From Brevibacterium aurantiacum (GTDB lineage Bacteria; Actinomycetota; Actinomycetes; Actinomycetales; Brevibacteriaceae), in contig NZ_FXZB01000011.1 in NCBI RefSeq assembly GCF_900169065.1, positions 1 through 64,000 on the forward strand: a stretch of 64,000 nucleotides of DNA, given 5' to 3'. The position numbers were made by a program, and so were the translations under genes. Under the pieces are notes generated by a model. That model was not told the DNA's origin. It saw only the letters and a list, made by a program, of their open reading frames with translations, and searched no databases. Position 1 is the first letter of the stretch. Each line of letters starts with the position of its first letter. This document shows, one piece after another, positions 24,795 through 33,152 of this stretch.

Positions 24795-26309
24795 ATGACA
24801 ACCCAGAATGAAGACAGCACCGAGCAGACCCAGGCCCTCGACGATCGAGTCAACAACCGTTCCCATCGCCCCAACTCCCAGGCATTTCGTGATTTCGTCG
24901 CCGAGGGATGGGACCGTACACCACTCGATGCCCAGGCTCTGGCCGCAGCCGGATTCACACCAGCACGCCGGGCGCAGGTCTCCGCCGCCTTCCCCGGAGA
25001 ACGACTCGTCATCCCCGCCGGGGGCCACAAGGTCCGGTCCAACGACACCGACTACCGTTTCCGCGCCCATTCGGCGTTCATCCACCTGACCGGCCTCGAA
25101 GCCGATTCCGAGCCGGACGCCGTTCTCGTCTTCGAGCCGGAGGACGATGCTCACACTGTGACTCTGTATTTCCGGCCCCGCGCGGGTTCGGATACCGTCG
25201 AGTTCTTCTCCGATTCCAGGTACGGCGAATACTGGGTCGGTCCCCGCGCCGATCTCGAAGCGATGTCGACGATGACCGGCATCACCACCGAAAGCGCCGC
25301 GACGGTCGACGACGCGATCACCAAGGACCTCGGCGCGATCTCAGTGCGTCTGGTCCGCCAGGCCGATGTCCGCATCGACTCCGTCATCGATGTCGCCCGC
25401 ACTCAGGTGCAGGCCGATCTTGAGACCTCGGAGGCCGGAGATGCCGAGCTGGCCCAGCTGCTGTCCGAGCTGCGACTGATCAAGGACGAACACGAGGTCG
25501 CCGCCCTGCGCGAAGCCGTCGCCATCACCCGCACCGGCTTCGACAACGTCGTCGCCGCCCTGCCCACCGCAGTGACTCATCGACGCGGTGAACGCATCAT
25601 CGAGACCGCCTTTGAAACCGCCGCCCGCTCCGAGGGCAACGGCATCGGCTACGACACGATTGCGGCCGCGGGCAACCATGCCTGCACCCTGCACTGGATC
25701 CGCAATGACGGTGCGGTGCGCGAGGGCGACCTCGTCCTCGTCGATGCCGGGGCAGAAGCCGATTCGCTCTACACGGCCGATATCACCCGCACACTCCCGG
25801 TCTCAGGCACGTTCACCGACGTTCAGGCGAAGATCTATGATGCCGTCCTCGACGCATCGGATGCGGCCTTCGCCGTCGCCGCTGACCATGCCAACCGTGA
25901 GGTGAAGTTCCGCGAGGTCCACGAAGCCGCGATGGAGGTCATCGCCGCCCGCCTCGAGGAATTCGGCATCCTGCCGGTCTCTGCAGCCCAGTCGCTGTCA
26001 CCGGAGGGTCAGCATCACCGGCGCTGGATGGTGCACGGGACCAGTCACCACCTGGGCCTGGACGTCCACGACTGTGCTCAGGCACGTGCCGAGATGTACT
26101 TGGATGCGGCGATCGAACCTGGCATGGTCTTCACGATCGAACCTGGCCTGTACTTCAAGACCGACGATCTGCTCCTGCCCGAGGAATTCCGCGGCAACGG
26201 TGTGCGCATCGAAGACGACGTCCTCGTCACCGCCGACGGAGTCGAGAACCTTTCGGCAGGATTCCCGCGCACCCGCGCCGAGGTCGAGGCCTGGGTCCAG
26301 GGACGATGA
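24795..26309 (+). CDS. Aminopeptidase P family (Xaa-Pro aminopeptidase), M24
   Basis: 504 aa. N-terminal creatinase/prolidase domain (residues about 60-220) with RFRAHSAFIHLTGLE, then the pita-bread M24 fold with five metal ligands: Asp in VLVDAGAE, Asp in TADITRT, His in HGTSHHLGLDVHD, Glu in TIEPGLY and Glu in GVRIEDDV. It should remove N-terminal residues before proline, in the cytoplasm. It is coupled to the P1-family peptidase by an ATGA overlap, so the two are one operon for peptide breakdown. Confidence 0.93.
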   Translation: MTTQNEDSTEQTQALDDRVNNRSHRPNSQAFRDFVAEGWDRTPLDAQALAAAGFTPARRAQVSAAFPGERLVIPAGGHKVRSNDTDYRFRAHSAFIHLTGLEADSEPDAVLVFEPEDDAHTVTLYFRPRAGSDTVEFFSDSRYGEYWVGPRADLEAMSTMTGITTESAATVDDAITKDLGAISVRLVRQADVRIDSVIDVARTQVQADLETSEAGDAELAQLLSELRLIKDEHEVAALREAVAITRTGFDNVVAALPTAVTHRRGERIIETAFETAARSEGNGIGYDTIAAAGNHACTLHWIRNDGAVREGDLVLVDAGAEADSLYTADITRTLPVSGTFTDVQAKIYDAVLDASDAAFAVAADHANREVKFREVHEAAMEVIAARLEEFGILPVSAAQSLSPEGQHHRRWMVHGTSHHLGLDVHDCAQARAEMYLDAAIEPGMVFTIEPGLYFKTDDLLLPEEFRGNGVRIEDDVLVTADGVENLSAGFPRTRAEVEAWVQGR

Positions 26310-27382
26310 CCCCTGGGCCGTTCCGGGGCCGGGGCATCCTCGAGATCCCGGGAATCACGCTGGGCCACGCCGGCGAGTTCGGCCCGGACCGGTTGACCGG
26401 CGTCACCGCCGTCCTGCCACCACCCGGTGCGCAGGTCGGGGTGGACGTCCGTGGTGGCGGTCCGGCCACTCATGAGACCGATGTCATCGCCCCCGGCACC
26501 CATTCCTATGGTGCCGATGCGATCGTCGTCACCGGTGGATCCGCATTGGGTCTGCAGTCGGTCAGCGGTGTGGTGCGCGCCCTCGCCGAGGCGGGGCGCG
26601 GTTTCCCTGCTCCTGGACTTGCCGACACCGTCATTCCACTCGTCCCCGCCGCCGCGATCTTCGACCTCGGCCGAGGCGACGGGACCGCGCGTCCTCCTAC
26701 GGATGTCGACGGTGAGGCCGCGGCACGGGCAGCCCTTCGCTCAGCACACGATAGGACACAGGCACCCGGCGTCAGGGGCAGCCTCGGCGCGGGTCTGGGT
26801 GCACGTTCGGGACAGCAGACCATGCGCAGCTCCACGGGGTCGATCGCGATCCGTCTGCCCGGCGGCTACACCGTTGCCGCTCTGGTGGTGGCCAACCCGC
26901 TGGGCACGATCGGGACGCCCGACGGCAACCTGTGGGCGGGCCCGCTCCTGGACTCGTATGGATTCGATCTGCCGCGGATCGGTCATCTGCCGGCCACTCC
27001 CGAGTCCACGGCCGAGGCCACCTCGGCGAAGAACACGACCATCGCCATCGTCGCCACGGACGCGGCCCTGAACCCGGCGCAGGTCACGCGTATGGCCTCC
27101 GGTGCCCATGCCGGAATCGCGCGGGCGATTCACCCCTCGCATACGCTCTTCGACGGTGACACGGTCTTTGCCGTCGCCACCGGTGATGTGAGCCTGCCGG
27201 AGGACTTCGCGGCCTCGACACTCGACCAGGTCGCGATCACCGCAGCTGCTGCCGATGCCCTGAGCCTGGCCGTCATCGATGCTCATGTCGCTGCCGCTCC
27301 GGTGGAGGACTCGTGGGGTCAACCACCGACTCTCAGCGATGTCGCGCCCGATTTCGCTGAGGCCTTCGCCGCACTGGAATGA
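26306..27382 (+). CDS. P1-family (DmpA/NylC-like) Ntn hydrolase
   Basis: 358 aa. Begins with the typical GRGILEIPGITLGHAGE and TGVTAVLPP of P1-family peptidases and aminopeptidase DmpA. The self-cleavage site should be in the AKNTTIAIVATDAAL block: Asn followed by Thr, so the nucleophile would be Thr as in NylC rather than the Ser of DmpA. Activities in the family include beta-peptidyl aminopeptidase and nylon-oligomer hydrolase. The start overlaps the preceding stop (ATGA). A hairpin at 27433-27471 follows. Confidence 0.82.
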   Translation: MTPGPFRGRGILEIPGITLGHAGEFGPDRLTGVTAVLPPPGAQVGVDVRGGGPATHETDVIAPGTHSYGADAIVVTGGSALGLQSVSGVVRALAEAGRGFPAPGLADTVIPLVPAAAIFDLGRGDGTARPPTDVDGEAAARAALRSAHDRTQAPGVRGSLGAGLGARSGQQTMRSSTGSIAIRLPGGYTVAALVVANPLGTIGTPDGNLWAGPLLDSYGFDLPRIGHLPATPESTAEATSAKNTTIAIVATDAALNPAQVTRMASGAHAGIARAIHPSHTLFDGDTVFAVATGDVSLPEDFAASTLDQVAITAAAADALSLAVIDAHVAAAPVEDSWGQPPTLSDVAPDFAEAFAALE

Positions 27383-27432
27383 GGCGTACCGGACTGAGGT
27401 TCTCTGGCCTCAGCCGGGCGCAGACAGAGACT

Positions 27433-27471
27433 GGGGCGGGCACCGACATCATTGATGCCGGCGACCGCCCC
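27433..27471 (+). terminator. Intrinsic terminator after the P1-peptidase gene
   Basis: GGGGCGG (27433-27439) pairs with CCGCCCC (27465-27471), with CATCATTGATG inside, followed by TTTCCT. Confidence 0.6.
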
Positions 27472-27535
27472 TTTCCTGTGCGAATCTGCTTCAACAGCCT
27501 CGCTCGGAGTCAGCAGTCTCCCTCAGGGGATTCGA

Positions 27536-27922
27536 TCAGTTCGAGTCCGCCTGGCGAGCCTCTTCCGAGTCGAGTCCCTTACGGTCGTCTGCGTCGGCCT
27601 TCTTCTCCTGCTGAGTGCTGAAGCCGTCCTTCGCCAGCTGCTTCTTCGAGGTCTGAGCCGCAGCGGCCTCGTCCTCGACAACGGTGAAGCGGACGGTCTC
27701 CGTGAACTCACGGCCGTCGTTGACGTCATCGAAGACCTGACCCTTCAGAGTCTCCGGGTCATCGGCCTGTCCACGGTCCACCTGCACGTGGCCCTCATAG
27801 AGTTCGGCGGGAGCATCTGCTGCAGCTGCAGAGCTTGCGCCCACCAGCGGTGCCATCAGGGCGAGGGCGGCACATGCGCTGAGTCCTGTCACCACGTTCG
27901 GACGAAATCGTCGTTCCGACAT
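27536..27922 (-). CDS. Small secreted protein of unknown function
   Basis: 128 aa. A Sec signal peptide is visible: RRFRP n-region, hydrophobic core about residues 10-30, and a cleavage site near SSAAAADA. The mature part is acidic, about 90 aa, with EFTETVRFTVVEDEAAAAQ and a Lys/Asp/Gln-rich end; I recognise no domain. AAGGAG lies 6 nt before the ATG, a strong ribosome site. It stands alone between convergent (P1 peptidase) and divergent (MgtE-like) neighbours. Confidence 0.75.
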   Translation of the reverse strand: MSERRFRPNVVTGLSACAALALMAPLVGASSAAAADAPAELYEGHVQVDRGQADDPETLKGQVFDDVNDGREFTETVRFTVVEDEAAAAQTSKKQLAKDGFSTQQEKKADADDRKGLDSEEARQADSN

Positions 27923-28100
27923 TGAAGTCTCCTTGTGTTCGGTAGTGGGAAGTTCTGCCGAGAAAAGACCCTAGGGAGCCTGAGAGAATCCTGAATGGAT
28001 GCGACAAGACAGCTTGGTGAACGGAGAGTGATGGGCTCATGGCGACCGCCGACAGCCGCTCGCACAGCCGCGCTTCGCGCATCCGATAGGGCTGACCCCG

Positions 28101-28106
28101 TAGGCT
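28101..28106 (+). promoter_or_regulatory. -10 element, leaderless start of the MgtE-like gene
   Basis: TAGGCT, 7-nt spacer, ATG at 28114; no ribosome site. Confidence 0.5.
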
Positions 28107-28113
28107 TGAGAGC

Positions 28114-29388
28114 ATGAGTGGTCCACCGAAAAGAGTCTTCGTCGCGCGTCTCATCGCCGTCCCCGTCTTCGACCCTCTCGGAGATCAGGTCGGACGTGTG
28201 CGAGACGCCGTCATCGTCTACCGCGCAACCATGCGGCAGTTCCCCCGCGTCATCGGCCTCGTCGTCGAGGTTCCGGGCAGACGACGAGTGTTCGTGCCGA
28301 TGGGACGTGTGACCTCCATCGACTCCGGTCAGGTCATCACCACCGGACTGGTGAACATGCGCCGCTTCGAACAGCGCCACTCGGAGACGCTGGTCGTCAA
28401 CGACCTCCTCGACCGGCGCCTGCGGCTGCGCGAAGACGACTCCCCCATCCAGATCGAAGACGTCGGCATCGAACAGCAGGTGAACAAGGACTGGGAAGTC
28501 ACCCGGCTCTTCGTGCGCAGAGTCCAGGAACGCAGCGCCTTCTCCGCCTTCCGCCGGCGCGGTGAGACCATGCAGATCTCATGGACCGACACCGAGCACC
28601 CGGCCGACTCAAACGTCGATCAGGAGGCCACGCAGCTCATTGCCGCGTACCAAGACACGAAACCCGCCGACCTCGCCGACGTCCTGTTCGAGATGAAGCC
28701 CGAACGTCGACTCCAGGTCGCCCGCGCCCTCGACGACGAACGCCTGGCCGACGTCATCGAGGAGCTGCCCGATGAGACACAGGTCGAGCTCCTCTCCGCC
28801 CTCGACACCGAACGTGCGGTGACGGTGCTGGAGGAGATGGAACCCGATGACGCGGCCGACCTCCTCGGCGAGCTCAGCGATGAGCAGGCAGAACGGTTCC
28901 TCGCACTCATGGAACCTGACGACGCCGAGGATGTGCGCACCCTGCTGTCCTACGACGACGACACCGCCGGTGGTCTGATGACCACGGAACCCGTCATCCT
29001 GACCCCGGAGACGACCGTCGCCGAGGCGCTCGCTCACGTCCGCAGAGAGGATCTTCCCGCGGCGCTGGCGGCTGCGGTCTTCGTCTGTCGGCAGCCGGTC
29101 GAGACGCCGACGGGGAAATATCTGGGGATCGTCCACATTCAGGAGATGCTGCGCCATCCCCCGCACGAGGCCGTCGGCATCATGCTCGACACGGAGGTCG
29201 AGGCGCTGCCACCGGACTCACCGCTGGGCGAGGTCACGAAGCTGCTCGCGGCGTACAATCTGGTGTCGGTGCCGATCACCGACGAGAACGACCGCCTCAT
29301 CGGCGTGGTCACCGTCGATGACGTCCTCGATGAGCTGCTGCCCGATGACTGGCGAGTCACCGGGCGCGATGACCATAGGAGGGGATAG
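28114..29388 (+). CDS. Soluble MgtE N-domain and CBS-domain protein
   Basis: 424 aa without membrane segments. The first 110 residues look like a PRC-barrel (LGDQVGRVRDAVIVY, VFVPMGRVTSID). Residues about 170-290 are an MgtE N-terminal superhelical domain with repeats such as LADVIEELPDETQVELL, AVTVLEEMEPDDAADLL and RFLALMEPDDAEDV. Two CBS domains follow (LMTTEPVILTPETTVAEAL and VEALPPDSPLGEVTKLLAAYNLVSVP). MgtE channels have a C-terminal membrane domain; this protein stops before it, so it may be a Mg2+ or nucleotide sensor. It forms an operon with the DUF1003 membrane protein 2 nt downstream, a pairing conserved in actinobacteria. Confidence 0.87.
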   Translation: MSGPPKRVFVARLIAVPVFDPLGDQVGRVRDAVIVYRATMRQFPRVIGLVVEVPGRRRVFVPMGRVTSIDSGQVITTGLVNMRRFEQRHSETLVVNDLLDRRLRLREDDSPIQIEDVGIEQQVNKDWEVTRLFVRRVQERSAFSAFRRRGETMQISWTDTEHPADSNVDQEATQLIAAYQDTKPADLADVLFEMKPERRLQVARALDDERLADVIEELPDETQVELLSALDTERAVTVLEEMEPDDAADLLGELSDEQAERFLALMEPDDAEDVRTLLSYDDDTAGGLMTTEPVILTPETTVAEALAHVRREDLPAALAAAVFVCRQPVETPTGKYLGIVHIQEMLRHPPHEAVGIMLDTEVEALPPDSPLGEVTKLLAAYNLVSVPITDENDRLIGVVTVDDVLDELLPDDWRVTGRDDHRRG

Positions 29389-29390
29389 CT

Positions 29391-29924
29391 GTGGCTGCTG
29401 ACGATTTCGACGTTCCCCGTTCGAGCAGACGCAGACTGCCGAACATTGCGATGTCCCCGGAGACCTTCGGACGCGGAGCCGAAGGCTTCGCCCGGTTCAT
29501 GGGCACCCCCGCGTTCCTCGTGGGGATGACCGTGTTCTGCGCTGTCTGGTTGATTTGGAACACGCTCCTCCCCGAGGCCTGGCAGTTCGATCCTCGGTCG
29601 TTGAACTTCACCTTGCTGACGCTGATCCTGTCGCTGCAGGCCTCCTACGCCGCCCCGCTGATCCTGTTGGCGGAGAACCGCAGCACCGACCGTGACCGTG
29701 TCGAGTTCGAACACGACAGGCAGCGGGCCGAGCGCAACCTCGCCGACACCGAATACCTGGCACGCGAGGTCGCGGCGCTGCGCATCGCCATGCGCGAGGT
29801 GGCGACCCGAGACTTCATCCGCTCCGAACTCCGAGACCTGCTCAAGGAGCTCGAAGAGGACGCGAAGGAGCCCGTCAGAGACCCGGTCCGAAGTGACCGG
29901 TCCGACGACGAACAGGTAGGCTGA
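29391..29924 (+). CDS. DUF1003 membrane protein
   Basis: 177 aa starting at a GTG with AGGAGGGG 6 nt upstream, 2 nt after the MgtE-like stop. Two hydrophobic segments: FLVGMTVFCAVWLIWNTLL (about residues 44-62) and LTLILSLQASYAAPLILLA (about 75-95), the latter the DUF1003 signature. A long coiled-coil tail follows (RVEFEHDRQRAERNL onward). It may be the membrane partner of the soluble MgtE-like protein; the function of DUF1003 is not established. Confidence 0.87.
   Translation: MAADDFDVPRSSRRRLPNIAMSPETFGRGAEGFARFMGTPAFLVGMTVFCAVWLIWNTLLPEAWQFDPRSLNFTLLTLILSLQASYAAPLILLAENRSTDRDRVEFEHDRQRAERNLADTEYLAREVAALRIAMREVATRDFIRSELRDLLKELEEDAKEPVRDPVRSDRSDDEQVG
29917..29922 (+). promoter_or_regulatory. 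Possible -10 element for mrp
   Basis: TAGGCT overlaps the end of the DUF1003 gene. A 6-bp inverted repeat TCCCGC/GCGGGA (29928-29948) follows and would lie at the start of the mrp leader. Confidence 0.3.
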
Positions 29925-29967
29925 AGGTCCCGCGAAGACCGAGCGGGAAGTGAAAGGACGTGAGCAC

Positions 29968-31092
29968 ATGAGTGGGCCATCCGAGGACGCAGTCAGGGAA
30001 GCTCTGACAGGTGTCATCGATCCGGAGATCCGCCGCAGCATCGTCGAACTCGACATGGTCGAGTCCGTCAGCATCGAGGGCGGGAAAGTCACCGTCACCG
30101 TCCTGCTCACCATCTCCGGCTGTCCGCTCAAGGACACGATCACCAAAGACACCACGGCAGCGGTCTCGCAGGTCGACGGTGTCACCGATGTGTCCGTGAT
30201 CCTCGGGACCATGACTCCAGAGCAGCGCACCGCGATGCGCGAGAAGCTCCAGGGCCCGGGCACCAGCCGCGAGGTTCCGTTCAACAAGCCCGACTCACTG
30301 ACGAAGGTCTACGCCATCGCCTCGGGCAAGGGCGGAGTCGGCAAGTCATCGATCACCGCGAACCTCGCCGTCTCCCTGGCTCAGAGCGGACTGCGCGTAG
30401 GCGTCGTCGACGCGGACATCTACGGCTTCTCGATTCCGGCAATGCTCGGCCTCTCCGGCAAACCGACCCGGGTCGACGACATGATCATCCCGCAGGTCGC
30501 TCACAACGTGAAGGTCATGAGCATCGGCATGTTCGTGCCGCCGAACCAGGCTGTCGTCTGGCGGGGACCCATGCTCCACCGCGCCCTCCAGCAGTTCCTC
30601 ACCGACGTCTTCTGGGGCGACCTCGACGTCCTTCTCCTCGACCTTCCTCCGGGCACCGGTGACATTGCGATCTCCGTAGCGCAGCTGCTCCCAGGGTCAG
30701 AGCTTCTCGTCATCACAACACCGCAGCAGGCGGCCGCACAGGTCGCCGAGCGCGCGGGATCGATCGCCACCCAGACAGATCAGCGCCTGGCCGGAGTGAT
30801 CGAGAACATGTCATGGATGGAGATGCCCGACGGCACTCGGATGGAGGTCTTCGGCTCCGGAGGCGGCGCCCAGGTGGCCGCAAACCTCTCGGAGACGATC
30901 GGTTCCGAGGTCAAGCTGCTGGGCCAGGTGCCACTCGACACGCAGGTCCGCGAAGGCTCGGATTCCGGACTGCCGGTGGTGTTGGGCTCCCCCGACTCCC
31001 CCGCAGCACGCGAATTCGCCTCGTTGGCGTCGACTCTGTCCCATCGCTCACGCGGCCTGTCGGGACGATCCTTGGGTCTCAGCCCGGTCTGA
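29968..31092 (+). CDS. mrp: Mrp/NBP35 family Fe-S cluster carrier ATPase
   Basis: 374 aa. N-terminal MIP18/DUF59 domain (residues 5-90, SGCPLKDTI), then a deviant Walker A GKGGVGKSSITANLAV, Walker switch DLPPGTGDI and ADIYGFSIPAML. It should deliver Fe-S clusters in the cytoplasm. I see no CPxC motif in the C-terminal part (SWMEMPDGTRMEVFGSG sits where many homologues have cysteines), so cluster binding may rest on other residues. The start is ATG 29968, with AAAGGA 9 nt upstream; a GTG six codons earlier is possible. Confidence 0.88.
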   Translation: MSGPSEDAVREALTGVIDPEIRRSIVELDMVESVSIEGGKVTVTVLLTISGCPLKDTITKDTTAAVSQVDGVTDVSVILGTMTPEQRTAMREKLQGPGTSREVPFNKPDSLTKVYAIASGKGGVGKSSITANLAVSLAQSGLRVGVVDADIYGFSIPAMLGLSGKPTRVDDMIIPQVAHNVKVMSIGMFVPPNQAVVWRGPMLHRALQQFLTDVFWGDLDVLLLDLPPGTGDIAISVAQLLPGSELLVITTPQQAAAQVAERAGSIATQTDQRLAGVIENMSWMEMPDGTRMEVFGSGGGAQVAANLSETIGSEVKLLGQVPLDTQVREGSDSGLPVVLGSPDSPAAREFASLASTLSHRSRGLSGRSLGLSPV

Positions 31093-31100
31093 AGTCTGGT

Positions 31101-31123
31101 CTGATCCGCCTGTTTGGGATCAG
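31101..31123. terminator. Bidirectional terminator between mrp and tatB
   Basis: CTGATCC (31101-31107) pairs with GGATCAG (31117-31123) with a 9-nt loop, between convergent stops at 31092 and 31140. Confidence 0.5.
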
Positions 31124-31139
31124 ATTCGCCTGCTTGAGA

Positions 31140-31613
31140 TCAGGTGGCTTCGGTGTCGAAGGGTGCAGTGGCTGAACGGTCGCGCAGAGCGGACTGAGCC
31201 TGGAATCGCTCGATCGGCGACAGGGTCTTGGTGCGGGGCTCACTCGGCGTGGAATCCGCGTCACCGACGCTGCCTGCGGACGCTGAATCGAGCGACTGAG
31301 CGGGTGTGTCACTCGAGGCAGCCGATGATTCCCGAAGCTTGGACTCGCGGATCGCTGAGTCCTCCTCGACGAGAGCCTCGCGCACGATACGCCTGGGGTC
31401 GTACTGACGTGGATCCAGCTTCTGCCAATCGACGTCATTGAAGTCATCGCCGAAGTCGCGGCGCACGCTGTCCTTGGCTCCCTCAGCCATCCGACGCATC
31501 TGTCGCACGAGGTCACGCAGCTTCTGCGCGTATTCGGGCAGGCGTTTGGGCCCGATGACGACAAGAGCCACTACCACCAGGATCAACATCTCGGTGCCGT
31601 TGATACCCAACAT
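31140..31613 (-). CDS. tatB: Twin-arginine translocase subunit TatB
   Basis: 157 aa. The TatA/B fold is clear: a short N-terminal membrane helix (TEMLILVVVALVVIGP), the GPKRLPEYAQKLRDLVRQMR amphipathic helix, then a long polar tail with Ser/Ala/Asp. The Glu in NGTEM is the TatB-type polar residue before the helix. It works with TatC in export of folded proteins; tatA and tatC are elsewhere. ATG 31613 is 7 nt from a minus-strand TAGACT (31621-31626) without a ribosome site. Confidence 0.9.
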   Translation of the reverse strand: MLGINGTEMLILVVVALVVIGPKRLPEYAQKLRDLVRQMRRMAEGAKDSVRRDFGDDFNDVDWQKLDPRQYDPRRIVREALVEEDSAIRESKLRESSAASSDTPAQSLDSASAGSVGDADSTPSEPRTKTLSPIERFQAQSALRDRSATAPFDTEAT

Positions 31614-31620
31614 GGAAACA

Positions 31621-31626
31621 AGTCTA
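31621..31626 (-). promoter_or_regulatory. -10 element, leaderless start of tatB
   Basis: Minus-strand TAGACT, 7-nt spacer, ATG at 31613. Confidence 0.55.
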
Positions 31627-31679
31627 CCGTGCACAGAAGTATGCTCGACTCACGGTCAGCACAGGATGGAGTGGAGCAG

Positions 31680-32012
31680 ATGGATGAAGTGGTCGTGGAA
31701 CGAGTCCTGCGCATCGTCGCGCTCGTCCCCGAGGGGCGTGTCGTCGCCTATGGCACCGTCGGACTGGTCGCCTCCTGCTCGGCGCGCTACGTCGGACGTG
31801 TGATGAAGGAGTTCGGCTCGAACGTCACCTGGTGGAGGGTGGTCAACGCCGCTGGAGTGCTGCCGGAGGCTCTGCTGCCCACCGCGCGTGAGCACTGGGA
31901 GGACGAGGGCACTACGCACACGCATGAGAAGGTCTCCAAGTCGGCCTTCGTTGACATCGATGATCTCGCGCAGCTGTGGCGCACCCACGGAATCGACCCC
32001 GCATGCAGTTAG
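31680..32012 (+). CDS. Alkyltransferase-like (ATL) DNA-binding protein of the MGMT family
   Basis: 110 aa, the size of stand-alone ATLs. It has the MGMT DNA-binding domain: VPEGRVVAYGTVGLVASCSARYVGR (residues about 15-40, winged helix with the Arg finger region) and the active-site segment TWWRVVNAAG. The methyl-acceptor motif PCHR is replaced by WWRV, so Trp stands where the catalytic Cys would be, the hallmark of ATLs. These proteins bind O6-alkylguanine and pass it to nucleotide excision repair. GGAG lies 8-11 nt before the ATG. The next gene, an O-methyltransferase, starts 12 nt after the stop. Confidence 0.88.
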   Translation: MDEVVVERVLRIVALVPEGRVVAYGTVGLVASCSARYVGRVMKEFGSNVTWWRVVNAAGVLPEALLPTAREHWEDEGTTHTHEKVSKSAFVDIDDLAQLWRTHGIDPACS

Positions 32013-32024
32013 ACTGAAGTCCAC

Positions 32025-32687
32025 ATGTCAGCCGAAAGGGAGGGTCGATTGTCACGCGAGAATGCAGGTGATCTCACCTTCGCCGAACAGTACAACGGGC
32101 CCGACCCCTTGTTGGATGCCGCGCGAGCCCTCTCCCACGAGAACGGTTTGGCCCCGGTGTCGCAGACTACGGCGTCGACGCTGACCCTTCTCGCCCGGCT
32201 GCTCACTCCGGTTGCCGCAGTCGAAGTCGGCACCGGTGCCGGCACCTCGACGTTGGCCCTGCTGCGGGGAATGCCCAATGCAGGGATCCTGACCTCGATC
32301 GACACGAACTCCACAGCCCAGGCTGCGGCTCGTGATCTCATCGACATGGCAGGCATCAGGCACAGCCGTCTGCGCCTGATGAGCGGGCGTGCCGAGGATG
32401 TCCTGCTGCGTCTGGCGCCAGGGGCCTACGACATGGTCTTCCTCGACTCGGAGCCAACGAACCTCGAACGCATGATCGAGCCCGCTCTCCGGCTTCTCGA
32501 TGCCAACGGACTCCTCGTCATCCACCAGACATTGCTCAAGGGCGGGGTGGCCGATCCCGTTGACCGTTCGCCGCGCACCCAGGCGGCACGTGGCCTGCTC
32601 AACCGTCTGGCCGAACAGGACCGCCTCGAACGCGTCCTGCTGCCCATCGGCCAAGGTCTGCTCATGATCCAGAAGACTCGTCGCTGA
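32025..32687 (+). CDS. O-methyltransferase family 3 (SAM-dependent)
   Basis: 220 aa, catechol-O-methyltransferase-like fold. Motif I is VEVGTGAGTSTLALLRG (about residues 66-82), followed by TSIDTNSTAQAAARDLI and MVFLDSEPTNL. It corresponds to mycobacterial Rv1220c, which lies near tatB there too. The natural substrate is unknown. TAGACT ends 9 nt before the ATG, so its leader would be very short if it has its own promoter. Confidence 0.85.
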   Translation: MSAEREGRLSRENAGDLTFAEQYNGPDPLLDAARALSHENGLAPVSQTTASTLTLLARLLTPVAAVEVGTGAGTSTLALLRGMPNAGILTSIDTNSTAQAAARDLIDMAGIRHSRLRLMSGRAEDVLLRLAPGAYDMVFLDSEPTNLERMIEPALRLLDANGLLVIHQTLLKGGVADPVDRSPRTQAARGLLNRLAEQDRLERVLLPIGQGLLMIQKTRR

Positions 32688-32772
32688 ACAGGCCGACGAC
32701 ACCGTAGAAAACCAGGAAACCCTGGCTGCTGCGTCGACAGCGGCGCTGAATGCAAAGACAGTTGATTGCAAA

Positions 32773-32804
32773 AACAGCAGAGACTCTGCGAAGTCTCTGC
32801 TGTT
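32773..32804. terminator. Bidirectional intrinsic terminator
   Basis: AACAGCAGAGACT (32773-32785) pairs with AGTCTCTGCTGTT (32792-32804) around a 6-nt loop. A-rich sequence on the left gives a T-run for the minus strand. It separates the methyltransferase (stop 32687) and DUF3117 (stop 32851) genes. Confidence 0.82.
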
Positions 32805-32850
32805 CGTTCAGCCGCGCTGACTGCTCAGCTGAAGGAGTGTGCCGTGTCGA

Positions 32851-33021
32851 TCACTGGCCCAAAGTCTCGGCCAGGGTGTCATGCAGATCTGCGGCTTCGT
32901 CTCTGCTGAGTTCGATCACCAGACGGCCACCGCCCTCGACAGGAAGCCGCATCACCATGCCTCGACCTTCCTTGGTCACTTCCAGAGGTCCGTCGCCGGT
33001 GCGGGGTTTCTGGGCTGCCAT
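32851..33021 (-). CDS. DUF3117 small protein
   Basis: 56 aa, reading MAAQKPRTGDGPLEVTKEGR, then GMVMRLPVEGGGRLVIELSR and DEAADLHDTLAETLGQ. This is the compact actinobacterial DUF3117 family (Rv1211-like), usually annotated as hypothetical. GGAAGGA lies 9-15 nt upstream of the ATG. The strong conservation I remember across actinobacteria suggests an important but unknown role. It is convergent with the methyltransferase across a hairpin. Confidence 0.87.
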   Translation of the reverse strand: MAAQKPRTGDGPLEVTKEGRGMVMRLPVEGGGRLVIELSRDEAADLHDTLAETLGQ

Positions 33022-33152
33022 GTGGGCTCTTCCTTCCGTTGATTATGCAAAGACGGTTCACGCTCGATGGACCGAATGTTATATGGCCGATTATTCCACG
33101 ATCCGGTCACCCACGGGTAACCCGACCGAATTCTGACATCTGGACCTCATCA

